A stretch of DNA of 6,211 nucleotides from Planctomycetota bacterium (GTDB lineage Bacteria; Planctomycetota; Brocadiia; Brocadiales; Brocadiaceae): positions 1 to 6,211 of the forward strand of contig JAHFOW010000172.1 in the NCBI GenBank assembly GCA_023261465.1. Reading direction: 5' to 3'. The notes under the pieces were generated by a model. The model was not told the origin of the DNA. It ran no database searches and saw only the letters and a list, made by a program, of their open reading frames with translations. Of this stretch, positions 1 through 4,782 are shown one piece after another. Made by a program: the position numbers and the translations under genes. Each line of letters opens with the position of its first letter. Position 1 is the first letter of the stretch.

Positions 1-3
1 TAC

Positions 4-16
4 TAATAACTTGTTA
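4..16. repeat. Left copy of 12/13-nt repeat flanking the DUF4242 gene
   Basis: This sequence (TAATAACTTGTTA) recurs at 357-369 as TAACAACTTGTTA with one mismatch. The two copies bracket a unit of about 353 bp that holds only the DUF4242 gene. The right copy is a near palindrome (TAACAA, then C, then TTGTTA). It loosely resembles half of an integron attC site, but no complete attC is visible and the left copy sits at the window edge. Confidence 0.5.
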
Positions 17-31
17 GGGCATTGGCATATT

Positions 32-48
32 TCGTCCCTTGGGGACGA
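32..48. other. Perfect 7-bp hairpin upstream of the DUF4242 gene
   Basis: TCGTCCC, the loop TTG, then GGGACGA form a perfect stem-loop 44 nt before the DUF4242 start codon. No T-tract follows on the plus strand, so it is not a standard terminator. It could be a leader hairpin, an operator, or the remnant of a mobile-element end. Its role is unknown. Confidence 0.5.
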
Positions 49-92
49 GTGCAGAAAACAAAAAAGAACAAAACCAGAAAGGAATAAACGTT

Positions 93-359
93 ATGGCAAA
101 ATTCATGTGCACACACACCATTCCTCCGGGGAAATTTTCCGCAGACCAGCTTCGCCAGTTTGCGCAGGCAGCGCAACAGGATCCGACTGTCAAAGGCTAT
201 CGCAGCTTTGCCAACCTGACCGTAGGCAAAGCCGTCTGCGTGATGGAAGCTCCCAGCAAGGACGCGGTTGCCGCCTGGTTCACGAAGATGGGGATGCCGT
301 TTGACAGTATCACACAAGTGGAGCTTGAAGGCGACCGTGGCAGCATTCAGTCGGCCTAA
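93..359 (+). CDS. DUF4242 (SCO4226-like, nickel-binding type) small protein
   Basis: This is an 88-residue single-domain protein. I place it in the DUF4242 family from the pattern CVMEAPSKDAV at residues 49-59 followed by GMPFDSITQVE at 67-77. Family members are small ferredoxin-like alpha/beta proteins, and the Streptomyces member SCO4226 is described as nickel-binding. No catalytic role is established. The ATG at 93 is preferred because AGAAAGGA lies at the right distance upstream. An in-frame ATG at 39 would add 18 Lys- and Gln-rich residues unlike the family. There is no signal peptide, so the protein is probably cytoplasmic. GC content is higher than in the flanking DNA. The stop lies inside the right copy of a 13-nt repeat, and no operon partner is close. 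The family call is fairly secure; the metal specificity is inference. Confidence 0.8.
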   Translation: MAKFMCTHTIPPGKFSADQLRQFAQAAQQDPTVKGYRSFANLTVGKAVCVMEAPSKDAVAAWFTKMGMPFDSITQVELEGDRGSIQSA

Positions 360-369
360 CAACTTGTTA
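357..369. repeat. Right copy of 12/13-nt repeat
   Basis: TAACAACTTGTTA overlaps the TAA stop of the DUF4242 gene and matches 12 of 13 bases at 4-16. With its left flank it reads GCCTAACAACTTGTT, which resembles the 5' end of integron attC sites. The matching 3' half (a GTTAGGC-like core) is not found downstream. Confidence 0.45.
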
Positions 370-394
370 TTCGTATAAAGGTGATATAATATCA

Positions 395-632
395 CTGCCA
401 ACTGTATTAAGAGTTGAAGCATACTGTTTTTTTATGCGGGAGATCGGGATGAACCGCAGTATGTTCACGTTGCGCGTGATGACAAAATTGCAAAATTCTT
501 GTTGAGTGGTTTCCTCGCCTGGTGCATGCTTCATGAGAAGAGCGGAATAACTGGAGACTTATAGGTAAAGGTCATGGTATTCATTGGGAAGATATTGCAG
601 AAATAAATTATTTTTTATTATGGGAAGTCTAA
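395..632 (+). pseudogene. Composite pseudogene: DUF4160 fragment joined to DUF2442 fragment
   Basis: Three reading frames must be joined to see homology. Frame 1 starts at a CTG (395) where ATG is expected, 12 nt after AAAGGTGA, and reads PTVLRVEAY, a typical DUF4160 N-terminus. Reading shifts at a run of seven Ts (427-433, apparently one T lost) and continues as FFYAGDRDEPQYVHVARDD, the conserved DUF4160 core. From about 495 a third frame reads LVEWFPRLVHAS, a TGA stop at 534, then EERNNWRLIGKGHGIHWEDI, which is the conserved C-terminal half of DUF2442. The end of DUF4160 and the start of DUF2442 are missing, consistent with one deletion joining two neighbouring genes. From memory these families often sit side by side and are suspected to form a toxin-antitoxin-like pair. 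With a lost start, a frameshift, a deletion and a stop, this copy is dead. Confidence 0.75.
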
Positions 633-698
633 TAGAAAGTTCGGCGTGACGACCATCCAGACCAAAACTGATATTGGCTTCCGGAAAGGAGACAACCT

Positions 699-1145
699 AT
701 GTCGATAAAGCCATTCATCGTGTTGCCAGAGAGCCGTCCCCGATCATTGAACGTCGTCGGTGAACAAATTGCGATACTGGCGTCAAAAGGGGCAACCCAT
801 GGGTACGAAGTGTTTTTTCAGGAAGGCCCTGACGGAAGCGGCCCTCCGCCACATTCACATCCGTGGGATGAAACTTTTTATGTGATCCGTGGCGACATCG
901 AATTCGGTATCGATGAAAAGTCCATGACCGCCAAGCCGGGCACCCTTGTACACCTGCCGGCGGAAACGGTCCACTGGTTTCGATTCGGCAAGGGTGGTGG
1001 CCAGATGATTTCGATGGCCGGCATAGGTAGCAGGGCTTCAACCCTGTTCACCGACATCGATGCGGAAATACCGGTCGGGCCGCCGGACATCGAGAGGTTG
1101 CAGAACATAGCTAAGCGAAATGCAGTGCGGATGTTCGTTGACTAG
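699..1145 (+). CDS. Single-domain cupin protein
   Basis: This 148-residue protein has one cupin_2-type beta-barrel. Motif 1 is seen as HSHPWDETFYVIRG, with metal ligands His52, His54 and Glu58 and the closing Gly65. Motif 2 spans residues 81-92 (GTLVHLPAETVH), giving Gly81, Pro87 and the fourth ligand His92. All four expected metal ligands are present, so a bound Fe, Mn, Zn or Ni ion is likely. The substrate cannot be inferred because cupins range from dioxygenases and isomerases to storage and regulatory proteins. There is no DNA-binding domain and no signal peptide. The ATG at 699 is supported by GGAAAGGAG ending 8 nt upstream. It stands alone, following the pseudogene and followed by non-coding DNA. 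GC content is higher than in the surrounding spacers, suggesting a different origin from the AT-rich genes nearby. Confidence 0.88.
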   Translation: MSIKPFIVLPESRPRSLNVVGEQIAILASKGATHGYEVFFQEGPDGSGPPPHSHPWDETFYVIRGDIEFGIDEKSMTAKPGTLVHLPAETVHWFRFGKGGGQMISMAGIGSRASTLFTDIDAEIPVGPPDIERLQNIAKRNAVRMFVD

Positions 1146-1163
1146 TCTCCTACCCTCGGAGAC
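1145..1163 (+). other. Hairpin at the cupin stop codon
   Basis: GTCTCC, seven loop bases, then GGAGAC form a perfect 6-bp stem starting at the last base of the cupin stop codon. No run of Ts follows, so it is at best a weak or Rho-assisted 3'-end structure. Confidence 0.35.
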
Positions 1164-1222
1164 ATCGTGACATATAGGCGACTTGGACGAGAAGCGCAGA
1201 ACCAGACACTCGAACCGACGGC

Positions 1223-1300
1223 ATGAACTTCGGTGATTATCGCGAGCTGCAGTGGACCGCGGCTCAGCGCCAGCGTTATGCTTTTCATCACCACTATTAG
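1223..1300 (+). other. Short GC-rich coding-like remnant, unassigned
   Basis: An open frame of 25 codons reads MNFGDYRELQWTAAQRQRYA and ends FHHHY. It is GC-rich like the cupin gene and unlike the AT-rich DNA directly after it, and it has no clear ribosome binding site. The frame extends upstream to a TAG near 1176 without a better start. It may be the end of a gene lost by deletion. I do not recognise the sequence, and it may not be expressed. Confidence 0.2.
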
Positions 1301-1378
1301 GCTCCGTGATTACTTTTATGGTAATTAGCTGAAAAAATTATTATATGCGTTTGATAGATAAGAATGGAGGGAAGAAAA

Positions 1379-1570
1379 ATGAGAGCGATTAAAGGAATAT
1401 TTGATGGAGAAAATTTTATTGCTTTGGAAAATTTCCCAAAGAAGAAAAAGTATAAAGTAGTTATTACTTTCATAGAGGAAATTGATAATGATGAAGAAAT
1501 CAGGAGTTTTTCGGCACAAACAAAGGCTTTATCATTTTATAACAATGAAAAACATAAAAAGCAAAATTAA
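1379..1570 (+). CDS. Antitoxin-like small protein without a visible toxin
   Basis: This 63-residue protein begins MRAIKGIFDGENFIALENFP, then a basic KKKKYKVVITFIEEI segment and an acidic, polar tail. The plan of one short beta-hairpin (xIKGxxDGxxFxxLE) followed by KVxITF resembles small DUF104/AF2212-type antitoxin or addiction-module proteins; this is pattern recognition, not a firm family match. The ATG at 1379 is chosen because GGAGG lies 8 nt upstream. The ATG at 1364 would overlap that site. Codon use is strongly AT-rich, unlike the cupin before it. No RelE-, PIN- or MazF-like toxin follows: the next 140 bp hold only an inverted repeat. The tail (ALSFYNNEKHKKQN) is short and Lys-rich, so it may be truncated. 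It is either an orphan antitoxin or a solitary regulator. Confidence 0.55.
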   Translation: MRAIKGIFDGENFIALENFPKKKKYKVVITFIEEIDNDEEIRSFSAQTKALSFYNNEKHKKQN

Positions 1571-1596
1571 CTTTAATGAAACCTAACTATTCATTG

Positions 1597-1695
1597 CGCC
1601 TGACCACGAACAGATTAGCTTTTTCTTGTAGTGTTTCTTATTATAAGTTATATTGTTTATCATAAAATTAACCGCTTGTCTGTTCGTGGCAGGCG
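1597..1695. repeat. 99-nt imperfect inverted repeat, MITE-like or long hairpin
   Basis: The left arm 1597-1619 and right arm 1674-1695 pair over 20 of 23 positions, with one unpaired A (1603) and two mismatches. The core CCACGAACAGA is perfectly paired. A 54-nt AT-rich loop separates the arms. It lies between the converging antitoxin-like gene and the 3' end of the ABC-F gene. There is no T-tract after either arm and no clear target-site duplication. It may be a small non-autonomous element or a 3'-end hairpin shared by the two converging transcripts. Confidence 0.6.
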
Positions 1696-1712
1696 AACTC
1701 TGGTGAATCTTT

Positions 1713-3308
1713 TTATGCAAAGCCGCATTCGCGTTTCTTTTTTGACTTTTGCTCGGTGGGTACAACAGCAGGTACAGTAACCTTCTTTTCCTTGTCCTCT
1801 TTATTCCTGGCTTTCGGTTCGTCATCCCAACCGATTTTTTCAAGGAAAGCGTCATAGTTCCCCAAAAAAAGCTGCGCATTCTCTTCGTTGAAAACGATCA
1901 ACTTGGTGGCGATGTCACGCAGAATCATTTCGCTATGAGTAATAATGATGACCGCTCCTTCGTATTCGTCGAGCTGTTCGGTGATCTCTTCTATCGATTC
2001 CATGTCGAGATGGTTGGTTGGTTCGTCGAGAAGCAGGAGGTTCGTCGGATTGGCCAATATCTTGCCCAGCAACACACGGCTCCGTTCTCCGCCGGAAAGC
2101 ACCTTAATCTTCTTTTCCACCGCGTCACCGGGAAACATCATCGCGCCGGCGAGGCTGCGGAGTCGCTGGTTATTGAGCGAAGGGTTCGCCCTGCTCAATT
2201 CATCCAGAACATTGCATTCAAGGTCGAGCCGCTGGATGTTCGTCTGCCCGAAGTGTCCGATTTTTATGCCGGGGTGTGTGATCATCCCGCCGGTGAGCGG
2301 TTTTAGCTCACCAGCGAGAAGGTTCAGCAGCGTCGATTTCCCCTTGCCATTTTTCCCAATGATAGCGATGCGGTCCTGCGCCCCCACCGAGAATGTCAGA
2401 TCCTTGAACAGCACGTTATCCGGATTGCCGTCGTAGGAGAACGATAGGGAGTGCGCTTCCATCACGACTTTGCCGGGACACTTTTCGTGATTGAAACGGA
2501 ACGCCAGCATCGCCTCATGGTCAAGCTTTTCGATACGCTCCATCTTGTCCAGCAACTTCAGGCGAGACTGGGCGCGGGCGGCCGAGCTGGCGCGTGCCTT
2601 GTTGCGCGCTACAAACTCTTCGATCTCTTTTATCCGCTTCTCCTGTTGGACACGGGTCTTTTCGTGAATTTCATCCTCATGATCGAGGGTCTCGAAAAAG
2701 GTGACGGTATCCCCTTTCAGCTTGCGGAGCTGCCGGCGGACGATCCCCATCGTGTGGGTGGTTACTTCGTCCATAAAGCCGCGGTCGTGCGTGATGATGA
2801 TGACCTCCCCCCTGAATGATCGGAGCCAGCCTTTGAGCCATCGGAGGCTGACGATGTCGAGGTAATTGGTCGGTTCGTCCAGCAAAAGCATGTGGGGGTT
2901 TTGCACCAGCAGCTTCGCCAGGTTCATCCGTATCTGGTAGCCGCCGGAAAAACTCTTTGGCGCTTTTTCCATGTCTGGCTCCGTGAAACCCAGGCCGAAC
3001 AGTATTTTTTCCGCTTTCCAGTAGTCGTATATTTCATCTTCCGAAAGGGCTGTAGCAACCTCTTCCAGCACCGTTTTCCGGGTGAATTTGAGGTGCTGCT
3101 CCAGCGTTCCGATTTTGTACCCTTTTGGTATGCTGATGATACCGCTGTCGGGTTGCTCTTCTCCCAGAATGAGGTGGAAGAGAGTTGACTTGCCGCTGCC
3201 GTTACGCCCGACAAAGCCGACTTTTTCGCGCGGGCCGATGCTCAGGGTAACGTCGCTGTACAATACCTGCTTGCCGTAGGATTTGGTTAGGTTGCTTATT
3301 TGTATCAT
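1713..3308 (-). CDS. ABC-F family ATPase (ribosome-associated, non-transporter)
   Basis: This 531-residue protein has two ATP-binding domains in one chain and no membrane segment, the ABC-F layout of ribosome-associated translation factors such as EttA, Uup and YheS. Domain 1 shows Walker A GRNGSGKST (34-42), signature SFSGG (119-123), Walker B LLLDEPTNYLD (141-151) with Glu145, and the switch His174. Domain 2 shows Walker A GKNGKGKST (318-326), signature LSGGE (404-408), Walker B LLLLDEPTNHLD (424-435) with Glu429, and His458. The linker, about residues 200-280, is a charged helical hairpin with a KARASSAARAQSR stretch, matching the tRNA-interaction region. A basic, low-complexity tail covers about 497-531. 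All catalytic residues are intact and the length is normal. Start support is modest (GGCGGA 7 nt upstream). Neither the subfamily nor any antibiotic-resistance role can be assigned from the sequence alone. It is transcribed alone, opposite to its neighbours. Confidence 0.95.
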   Translation of the reverse strand: MIQISNLTKSYGKQVLYSDVTLSIGPREKVGFVGRNGSGKSTLFHLILGEEQPDSGIISIPKGYKIGTLEQHLKFTRKTVLEEVATALSEDEIYDYWKAEKILFGLGFTEPDMEKAPKSFSGGYQIRMNLAKLLVQNPHMLLLDEPTNYLDIVSLRWLKGWLRSFRGEVIIITHDRGFMDEVTTHTMGIVRRQLRKLKGDTVTFFETLDHEDEIHEKTRVQQEKRIKEIEEFVARNKARASSAARAQSRLKLLDKMERIEKLDHEAMLAFRFNHEKCPGKVVMEAHSLSFSYDGNPDNVLFKDLTFSVGAQDRIAIIGKNGKGKSTLLNLLAGELKPLTGGMITHPGIKIGHFGQTNIQRLDLECNVLDELSRANPSLNNQRLRSLAGAMMFPGDAVEKKIKVLSGGERSRVLLGKILANPTNLLLLDEPTNHLDMESIEEITEQLDEYEGAVIIITHSEMILRDIATKLIVFNEENAQLFLGNYDAFLEKIGWDDEPKARNKEDKEKKVTVPAVVPTEQKSKKKRECGFA

Positions 3309-3355
3309 TTCATTATCCGCCTAAAGTTGAATATCGCTTTAATTGAAAAAACTTT

Positions 3356-3364
3356 ATTTTACCA
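3356..3364 (-). promoter_or_regulatory. Candidate extended -10 element for the ABC-F gene
   Basis: On the minus strand this reads TGGTAAAAT, an extended -10 box with one mismatch in the hexamer. It would place the transcript start about 40 nt before the ABC-F start codon. No convincing -35 box is seen. Confidence 0.3.
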
Positions 3365-3524
3365 GCGGACAGGCTGAAATGGAAGACAATTAAAGAATAG
3401 GGTCTGTCCTCGCATCTATGGGGCATGGAATATTTTTAAAGAAATTTAATAGTGACTTACGTCTTTTTATTCGAACGAATTTGTATTGATTTGTTCCTGT
3501 AAACTGCTATTATAAACAGCCAGT

Positions 3525-3540
3525 CTCCATGAAAATGGAG
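3525..3540 (+). other. GAAA-tetraloop hairpin
   Basis: CTCCAT, GAAA, ATGGAG form a perfect 6-bp stem closed by a GNRA-type tetraloop, which favours function as folded RNA. No gene lies immediately downstream. Confidence 0.4.
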
Positions 3541-3543
3541 GGA

Positions 3544-3591
3544 GCATTCTCAAAAAAATAATAATGATGTGTTGAATAAATAATAAACCTG
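3544..3591 (+). repeat. 48-nt duplicated block, copy 1
   Basis: It matches 5211-5258 at 41 of 48 positions without gaps and ends in an identical 19-nt stretch (TGAATAAATAATAAACCTG). Both copies lie upstream of a Cys-rich gene with the shared leader, so this is an outer part of the same duplicated segment. Confidence 0.75.
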
Positions 3592-3595
3592 ATGG

Positions 3596-3616
3596 AACCT
3601 TTATTGAATAAAGGTT
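3596..3616 (+). other. Perfect 9-bp hairpin
   Basis: AACCTTTAT, TGA, ATAAAGGTT form a perfect 9-bp stem with a 3-nt loop. It is followed by GTTTATATATT, which is only weakly terminator-like, and no plus-strand gene lies upstream. Confidence 0.45.
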
Positions 3617-3648
3617 GTTTATATATTAAAGAAATTGTTCTCCTTTTG

Positions 3649-3694
3649 GCAAGCTGAATTCCTCTTTCCTCCTTTTCTTTGGAAATCAGCTTGC
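3649..3694 (+). other. Long imperfect hairpin upstream of the gene 1 leader
   Basis: GCAAGCTGA pairs with TCAGCTTGC. After an A-A mismatch, TTCC pairs with GGAA around an 18-nt pyrimidine-rich loop. TCCTTTTAT follows. It could be a terminator isolating the downstream unit, or part of a longer leader. Gene 3 has a different hairpin (5368-5406) in the equivalent place. Confidence 0.5.
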
Positions 3695-3722
3695 TCCTTT
3701 TATAGAAAGATATCAGAAGAAG

Positions 3723-3844
3723 CAGAGATAAGTGATTTGCGGAGTATTCTATTACTCTTAAAATATAAAATCGTGAATAGTGTAAGCCCGTCGGACGTTT
3801 AGTCCGTGGCTTTGATTTAAACTTTTAATTCCAGGGAGTTGGTT
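3723..3844 (+). promoter_or_regulatory. Conserved structured leader of Cys-rich gene 1
   Basis: This leader is about 94% identical to 5421-5545 upstream of gene 3, with about six substitutions and small gaps near the start codon. It contains stem P1, GAGTA (3742-3746) with TACTC (3753-3757). An AT-rich stretch with a possible -10 box (TAAAAT or TATAAA, 3759-3769) follows. Stem P2 pairs AAGCC (3784-3788) with GGCTT (3808-3812) and CGGAC (3792-3796) with GTCCG (3802-3806) around the loop GTTTA. A ribosome binding site (GGGAG, 3834-3838) closes it. P2 is identical in both copies. It may be a cis-acting RNA, or CGGAC-N5-GTCCG may be a protein operator. It does not match the consensus of the c-di-GMP, yybP-ykoY, fluoride, guanidine or preQ1 riboswitches as I know them. 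Confidence 0.65.
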
Positions 3845-4033
3845 ATGTTAAAGAAATTTGGTTATAGTCTTATTGTTACTACAGCTTTGATGATTGGAGT
3901 TGGTGTGGTAACCACAGTACTCGTTGGCTCTGCCATGGCAGAGGAAAAGAAGTGCGATAAATGCGGAGATCTTCCATCCAAGCCAGCAAAAGATTGCAAG
4001 TGCGAGTGTCACAAGGCAAAGCACGGTTATTAA
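3845..4033 (+). CDS. Exported Cys-rich peptide, paralogue 1
   Basis: This 62-residue precursor is of unrecognised family. Residues 1-32 form a Sec-type signal: Lys3 and Lys4, a hydrophobic core at about 9-28, and a GSAMA site giving predicted cleavage before Glu33. An uncleaved membrane anchor is possible. The mature part is about 30 residues with Cys37, Cys40, Cys51, Cys53 and Cys55 plus His56 and His60, in the pattern CxxCG-CxCxCH. This suggests a minimal metal-binding or thiol peptide outside the cytoplasm; the function is inference. The ATG at 3845 follows GGGAG by 6 nt. A TTG at 3839 is in frame but overlaps that site. Copy 1 has Ala48 where the close paralogue 3 has a Cys, so it has five Cys rather than six. 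It is followed 64 bp later by paralogue 2, probably in one operon. It is 90.6% identical in DNA to paralogue 3 over 60 codons. Confidence 0.8.
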   Translation: MLKKFGYSLIVTTALMIGVGVVTTVLVGSAMAEEKKCDKCGDLPSKPAKDCKCECHKAKHGY

Positions 4034-4042
4034 TAAGTTCGT

Positions 4043-4062
4043 ATAGTACGTGCTACTATTTT
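4043..4062 (+). terminator. Weak hairpin with T-run between Cys-rich genes 1 and 2
   Basis: ATAGTA, CGTGC, TACTAT form a 6-bp AT-rich stem followed by TTTT. It is weak for a terminator, but it could attenuate transcription into gene 2 or trim the message between the two genes. Confidence 0.3.
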
Positions 4063-4097
4063 AGCCTATTAATGTAAAGATATTTACAGGAGGGAAA

Positions 4098-4289
4098 ATG
4101 TTAAAGAAATTTGGAAGTAGCCTGGTCATAATGGGTGCGCTGATGGTGGGAACGGGTGTTATTAATACAACATTTATTGGTTCTGTCCGTGCTTCGGAAG
4201 CAGCGAAATGTGAAAAATGTGGACATACACCTGACGAGTGCGCAAAAACACATTGCAAGTGTCCATGCCAGGAAAAAAAGGGACACTAA
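4098..4289 (+). CDS. Exported Cys-rich peptide, paralogue 2
   Basis: This 63-residue precursor shares MLKKFG and the overall plan of paralogues 1 and 3 but is much more diverged. Residues 1-32 are a signal sequence (hydrophobic core about 9-29, then GSVRAS, with cleavage probable near Ala32-Ser33). The mature tail has six Cys (38, 41, 48, 53, 55 and 57). CxxCG and CxCxC are kept, but spacing between the second and third Cys groups differs by about one residue and the final CH becomes CQ. The ribosome binding site AGGAGGG (4088-4094) is strong and sits 3 nt before the ATG at 4098, slightly close. It has no copy of the structured leader and lies 64 bp after gene 1, so it is probably cotranscribed with it. 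A strong intrinsic terminator follows 47 bp after the stop. The function is unknown, presumably metal- or thiol-related outside the cytoplasm. Confidence 0.8.
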   Translation: MLKKFGSSLVIMGALMVGTGVINTTFIGSVRASEAAKCEKCGHTPDECAKTHCKCPCQEKKGH

Positions 4290-4336
4290 ATAAATAGTTA
4301 TACATTTCAAGATATTTCAGCGAAAATATGTTCGGG

Positions 4337-4372
4337 AAAGAGGCAATTTATGTGAATTGCCTCTTTCTTTTT
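4337..4372 (+). terminator. Strong intrinsic terminator after Cys-rich genes 1-2
   Basis: AAAGAGGCAATT and AATTGCCTCTTT form a perfect 12-bp stem around a 6-nt loop, followed by CTTTTT. It closes the two-gene unit. Its A-run before the stem could also make it work on the minus strand for transcripts crossing the tsaE remnant. Confidence 0.92.
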
Positions 4373-4379
4373 ATCAAGA

Positions 4380-4742
4380 TTACGTCAAGTGCATCATTTC
4401 GATTATTTTCGTATAGCGCTCCCCATAACCCTTGAAATCGTTATATCTCTCTTTATCGGAAACAAGCATTAACCTAATTTTCAGGTACTCCACCGGCAAA
4501 CAGCCCGATACCCGATCAGCCCATTCAATAAGACAAACACCATCCCCTTAGATCATTTCATCGCTCCCGATAACAAACATTTCACAGTCACCTCCTAATC
4601 GGTATGCATCGAAATGATAAATAGGTATTCGGCCTTTATAGGTATGTACCAGCGAAAAAGTTGGACTTATCACTGTGCAGTTGTCTTTCACCCCTAGCCC
4701 GGCTTTCGCAATTCGCACCAAAAAACAGGGTTTTTTGGGCAT
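4380..4742 (-). pseudogene. tsaE: Decayed tsaE (t6A tRNA-modification ATPase) fragment
   Basis: The minus strand encodes about 120 codons of TsaE, the ATPase partner of TsaB/TsaD in making threonylcarbamoyl-adenosine in tRNA. Recognisable parts are IAKAGLGV, VISPTFSLVHTY, then IYHFDAYRL, and after an in-frame TAA at 4548-4550, GDGVCLIEWADRV and the C-terminus ending MMHLT before the TAA at 4380-4382. The reading frame is the same on both sides of the internal stop. The N-terminal 35-40 residues with the P-loop (GxxGxGKT) are absent; in their place is a short, shifted KKPCFLVR and then palindromic DNA. The segment before the stop (GGDCEMFVIGSDEMI) is poorly conserved, as expected of decay. TsaE is usually essential, so a working copy should exist elsewhere. 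Readthrough of the stop would not rescue it without the P-loop. The N-terminal boundary is approximate. Confidence 0.85.
4718..4738. other. A/T-run palindrome at the broken P-loop of tsaE
   Basis: CCAAAAAA, CAGGG, TTTTTTGG form an 8-bp palindrome at the point where the tsaE frame loses its P-loop sequence. Such a structure may have promoted the rearrangement. Confidence 0.4.
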
Positions 4743-4756
4743 TTAACTCCCGGCAA

Positions 4757-4782
4757 CCCTTGATTTTCAAGGGATATTTTTT
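4757..4782 (+). terminator. Terminator-like hairpin inside the inverted-repeat segment
   Basis: CCCTTGA, TTT, TCAAGGG form a perfect 7-bp stem, followed by ATATTTTTT. It has the form of an intrinsic terminator on the plus strand, but no plus-strand gene ends just before it. Confidence 0.5.

Larger units (their letters stand above)
3309..3722. other. Hairpin-rich AT-rich intergenic region, no gene seen
   Basis: This spacer separates the divergent ABC-F and Cys-rich genes. I find no convincing reading frame on either strand. It contains three stem-loops (3525-3540, 3596-3616 and 3649-3694) and a 48-nt block repeated at 5211-5258. It leads into the conserved leader that starts at about 3723. 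The density of hairpins suggests untranslated RNA or leader structure rather than a lost protein gene. Confidence 0.5.

Noticed and set aside
3..422. Long minus-strand frame (139 codons)
   Set aside because: It runs antisense through the DUF4242 gene, which has a clear family match and ribosome site. The frame has no recognisable motif.
1251..1281. Possible integron attC 3' end (GGCTCAGCGCCAGCGTTATGC)
   Set aside because: GTTATGC breaks the GTTRRRY core and no complementary RYYYAAC half was found upstream. The bases also fit a short GC-rich coding remnant.
1713..3308. ABC-F protein as an antibiotic-resistance factor
   Set aside because: Nothing in the neighbourhood or in the linker as read by eye marks it as a drug-resistance ABC-F. 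Housekeeping translation factors share all the visible motifs.
3501..3520. Sigma-54 promoter upstream of gene 1 (CTGTAAACTGCTAT area)
   Set aside because: GC is present at the -12 position, but the required GG at -24 is replaced by TT.
3723..3844. Known riboswitch such as c-di-GMP (GEMM) or yybP-ykoY
   Set aside because: The conserved core bases of those classes are not present. Only a generic two-hairpin layout is shared, so I left the class unassigned.
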